From the NCBI GenBank assembly GCA_937890595.1, contig CALADM010000019.1:1-25288 (forward strand): 25,288 bases of DNA, in the 5' to 3' direction. Positions 23,103-25,288 of this stretch are shown here, piece after piece. The position numbers were made by a program, and so were the translations under genes. The DNA is from CAJMNU01 sp905214855 (GTDB lineage: Bacteria > Bacillota > Clostridia > Lachnospirales > Lachnospiraceae). The number at the start of each line of letters is the position of its first letter. Position 1 is the first letter of the stretch. Under the pieces are notes generated by a model. It did no database searches. It had not been told where the DNA came from and saw only the letters and a program-made list of their open reading frames with translations.

Positions 23103-25229
23103 TTATTCTGCCAGCAAAAAGTCAATTGTTCTTAACAGTTTATCTACTCCTGCCACTTCAATTCGGATTGGTTGTCCCAGTTTAAATGTTCTTCTGCTCA
23201 TCTCACCAACCAGTTCGTAACGAGACTCATCATATACATAAAAATCTCCTCTCAGATCACTGACACGGATAAATCCTTCTACTGTATTGGGAAGTTCTAC
23301 ATAGATTCCATAGTTTGTAATACCTGATATAATACCATCAAATTCTTGTCCAATCCGTGGTATCATATATTCTGCCTTCTTTAACTTGACAGTTTCACGC
23401 TCTGCCTCCTCAGCTCTTCTCTCTAATGCAGAAGTCTTAGCTGCAACCTCCGGCAATATCTTATCATAATGAGTAAGCCGTTTTCCAGAGAGCTTTCCTC
23501 TCAAATTTTCCTTGATGATACGATGGATCTGCAAATCAGGATAACGTCGGATTGGTGATGTAAAATGTGTATAGTACTGCGCTGACAAACCAAAATGTCC
23601 ACTGTTTGTCACAGTATACTTTGCCTGCTTCATGGAACGCAATGTCAGACGGCTGATCAGAGCCTCCTCTGGAGTTCCCTCAATCTGATTCAAAAGTTTC
23701 TGAAATTCCTTTGGATGTACTTCTCCATTTGGGACACGGATAGTATAACCAAAATTGTTAATAAAAGTTCCCAGTTTTTTTACCTTTTCCGGGTCTGGGA
23801 GATCATGGGTACGATACAAAAACGGCACTTCCTGCCAGAAAAAGTCTTCTGCTACCGTTTCATTGGCAGCCAGCATAAAATCTTCGATCAGCTTTGTCGC
23901 TGCATTTCTCTCATAAGGACGGATAGAAACAGGTTTTCCCTGCTCATTTAAAATAATTTTGCTCTCCGCAAAATCAAAATCTATCGCTCCCCTCTTATAA
24001 CGCTTTTCTCGTAAGATATTAGCAAGTTCTTCCATTAGGAAAAACATGGGAACGAACTCCTCATATTCTTCCTCTATTTTTTCATCATTCTCTGAGAGTA
24101 TTGCATTCACTGCTGTATATGTCATACGGCGATCTACACGGATCACAGTCTCTGCAATCTCATGTCCAATTACATTTCCACTCTCATCAATCTCCATAAG
24201 ACAGGATAAAGCAAGTCTGTCTTCTCCTGCATTTAAAGAACAGATTCCATTAGACAATTTATGAGGCAGCATAGGAATCACACGATCCACCAGATATACA
24301 CTCGTTCCCCGTTTTAATGCCTCCTGATCCAAACTGCTATTTTCTTTGACATAGTGAGATACATCTGCAATATGAACACCTAAATAATAGATTCCATCCT
24401 CTTTTGTCAGACTGACAGCATCATCCAGATCTTTTGCATCCTCTCCGTCGATCGTAACCATAGGAATGTGCCGAAGATCTTTACGTCCTGCCATTTCCTT
24501 AGCAGACACCTGATCCCCTATCATTCCTGTTTCCTTCATAACTGCCTCTGGAAATTCTTCAGGCAGTCCAAACGCTCTCACAATAGACAAAATATCAACT
24601 CCCGGATCATTCACATGCCCCAAGATCTCAATTACTTCACCTTCTGGTTTTTTTCGGATTCCATCACCAAAATCTGTCACACGCACGACAACTTTATGCC
24701 CTTGCACTGCTCCCTTTTCCTTTCCTCCCGGAATGAAAATATCAGACTGGATCTTCTGATTATCTGGAATCACAAAACCAAAGCTCTTATTTTTCTGATA
24801 AAATCCAACTACTGTCTCATTTGCACGTTCTAAGATTCGTACTACACGCCCCTCTGCACGTCTCCCCTTGTTTTCTTCCTCAATTACAATTAAAACACGG
24901 TCTCCATGCAATGCTCCACCAGTTTTTTCTTCTGGAATAAAAATATCCTGATCCATTCCCTCTACAGTTACAAAACCAAATCCCTTTGGATGTCCGCTAA
25001 AAATCCCTTGAATGGAAAAAGTGTCTGCTCTTCCATATTTTCCCTTAGATGAGACACTGATCTTTCCTTCTTCCAAAAGAGCATCCAAAACCTCTTTCAA
25101 TTCGTTTCTTTTCTGTTTTGGAATATCAAAAAACATTGCCATCTCTTTTAATTTCATTGGTTTATAGATAGGATCTTTCATAAACATCTCAATCTGTTTT
25201 TTTCTTGCTTCAAAAATTTCTCTTTCCAC
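23103..25229 (-). CDS. rnr: Ribonuclease R
   Basis: RNase R is a processive 3'-5' exoribonuclease that degrades structured RNA and the mRNAs released by trans-translation. The 708-residue protein has an N-terminal helix-turn-helix-like part (about 1-65), two cold-shock OB domains (about 70-205), the RNB catalytic domain (about 250-580) with the acidic cluster DGEDAKDLDD (261-270), and a C-terminal S1 domain (about 625-705). It lacks the long basic tail of some relatives. I keep GTG 25229 because the N-terminus matches the family from there, but it has no clear ribosome site; ATG 25187 is an alternative. A weak promoter (TATAGT at 25261-25256) lies just upstream. It leads the rnr-smpB-MATE unit. 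Confidence 0.95.
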   Translation of the reverse strand: MEREIFEARKKQIEMFMKDPIYKPMKLKEMAMFFDIPKQKRNELKEVLDALLEEGKISVSSKGKYGRADTFSIQGIFSGHPKGFGFVTVEGMDQDIFIPEEKTGGALHGDRVLIVIEEENKGRRAEGRVVRILERANETVVGFYQKNKSFGFVIPDNQKIQSDIFIPGGKEKGAVQGHKVVVRVTDFGDGIRKKPEGEVIEILGHVNDPGVDILSIVRAFGLPEEFPEAVMKETGMIGDQVSAKEMAGRKDLRHIPMVTIDGEDAKDLDDAVSLTKEDGIYYLGVHIADVSHYVKENSSLDQEALKRGTSVYLVDRVIPMLPHKLSNGICSLNAGEDRLALSCLMEIDESGNVIGHEIAETVIRVDRRMTYTAVNAILSENDEKIEEEYEEFVPMFFLMEELANILREKRYKRGAIDFDFAESKIILNEQGKPVSIRPYERNAATKLIEDFMLAANETVAEDFFWQEVPFLYRTHDLPDPEKVKKLGTFINNFGYTIRVPNGEVHPKEFQKLLNQIEGTPEEALISRLTLRSMKQAKYTVTNSGHFGLSAQYYTHFTSPIRRYPDLQIHRIIKENLRGKLSGKRLTHYDKILPEVAAKTSALERRAEEAERETVKLKKAEYMIPRIGQEFDGIISGITNYGIYVELPNTVEGFIRVSDLRGDFYVYDESRYELVGEMSRRTFKLGQPIRIEVAGVDKLLRTIDFLLAE

Positions 25230-25288
25230 TCGTTCTGCTACTCAAAATGTGTTCCACTATACTCAAACACATCGAGAAATTAAAGTCC

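Overview
The window looks like a chromosomal segment of a low-GC Gram-positive gut anaerobe, most likely a Lachnospiraceae member (Blautia/Dorea-like). The basis is an rnfCDGEAB operon of clostridial type, strong AGGAGG ribosome sites, AT-rich codon use, a one-piece tmRNA, and recombinase and AraC types common in that family. This placement is an inference from gene content, not from a marker gene. Almost every gene is on the minus strand; one hypothetical gene (11797-12213) is on the plus strand.

Layout from left to right. (1) 1-1649: the 5' end of a secreted or surface protein gene (minus strand), then a 270-bp AT-rich segment (329-598) bounded by near-perfect inverted repeats, then a tyrosine recombinase gene. 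The segment carries one good sigma-A-type promoter that points away from the surface gene. This is the architecture of a phase-variable invertible promoter, apparently captured in the OFF orientation, and it is the most interesting item here. (2) 1698-7128: the six-gene Rnf ferredoxin:NAD+ oxidoreductase operon with a leader at one end and a GU-rich hairpin terminator at the other. (3) 7202-11516: a MarR regulator and a heterodimeric ABC exporter with one degenerate ATP site, behind a strong promoter that overlaps AT-rich palindromes. (4) 11595-12411: a small unknown gene and a bidirectional terminator. (5) 12382-14132: VanZ-like / VOC-like / VanZ-like genes as one unit. (6) 14183-16569: an AraC regulator, a gene split by a -1 frameshift at a dnaX-type slippery heptamer, and a small SGNH hydrolase. 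(7) 16593-20543: two tandem large serine recombinases, one interrupted by an in-frame UAA. (8) 20579-25229: the trans-translation cluster rnr - smpB - MATE transporter - ssrA (tmRNA).

How the genes work together: Rnf couples ferredoxin oxidation to NAD+ reduction and ion pumping. The MarR protein probably represses its own exporter operon. The tyrosine recombinase probably flips the promoter for the surface gene. RNase R, SmpB and tmRNA rescue stalled ribosomes and degrade the faulty mRNA. The serine recombinase block lies directly downstream of the ssrA terminator and looks like all or part of a mobile element whose ends I could not define. I found no CRISPR array, tRNA, rRNA or insertion sequence.
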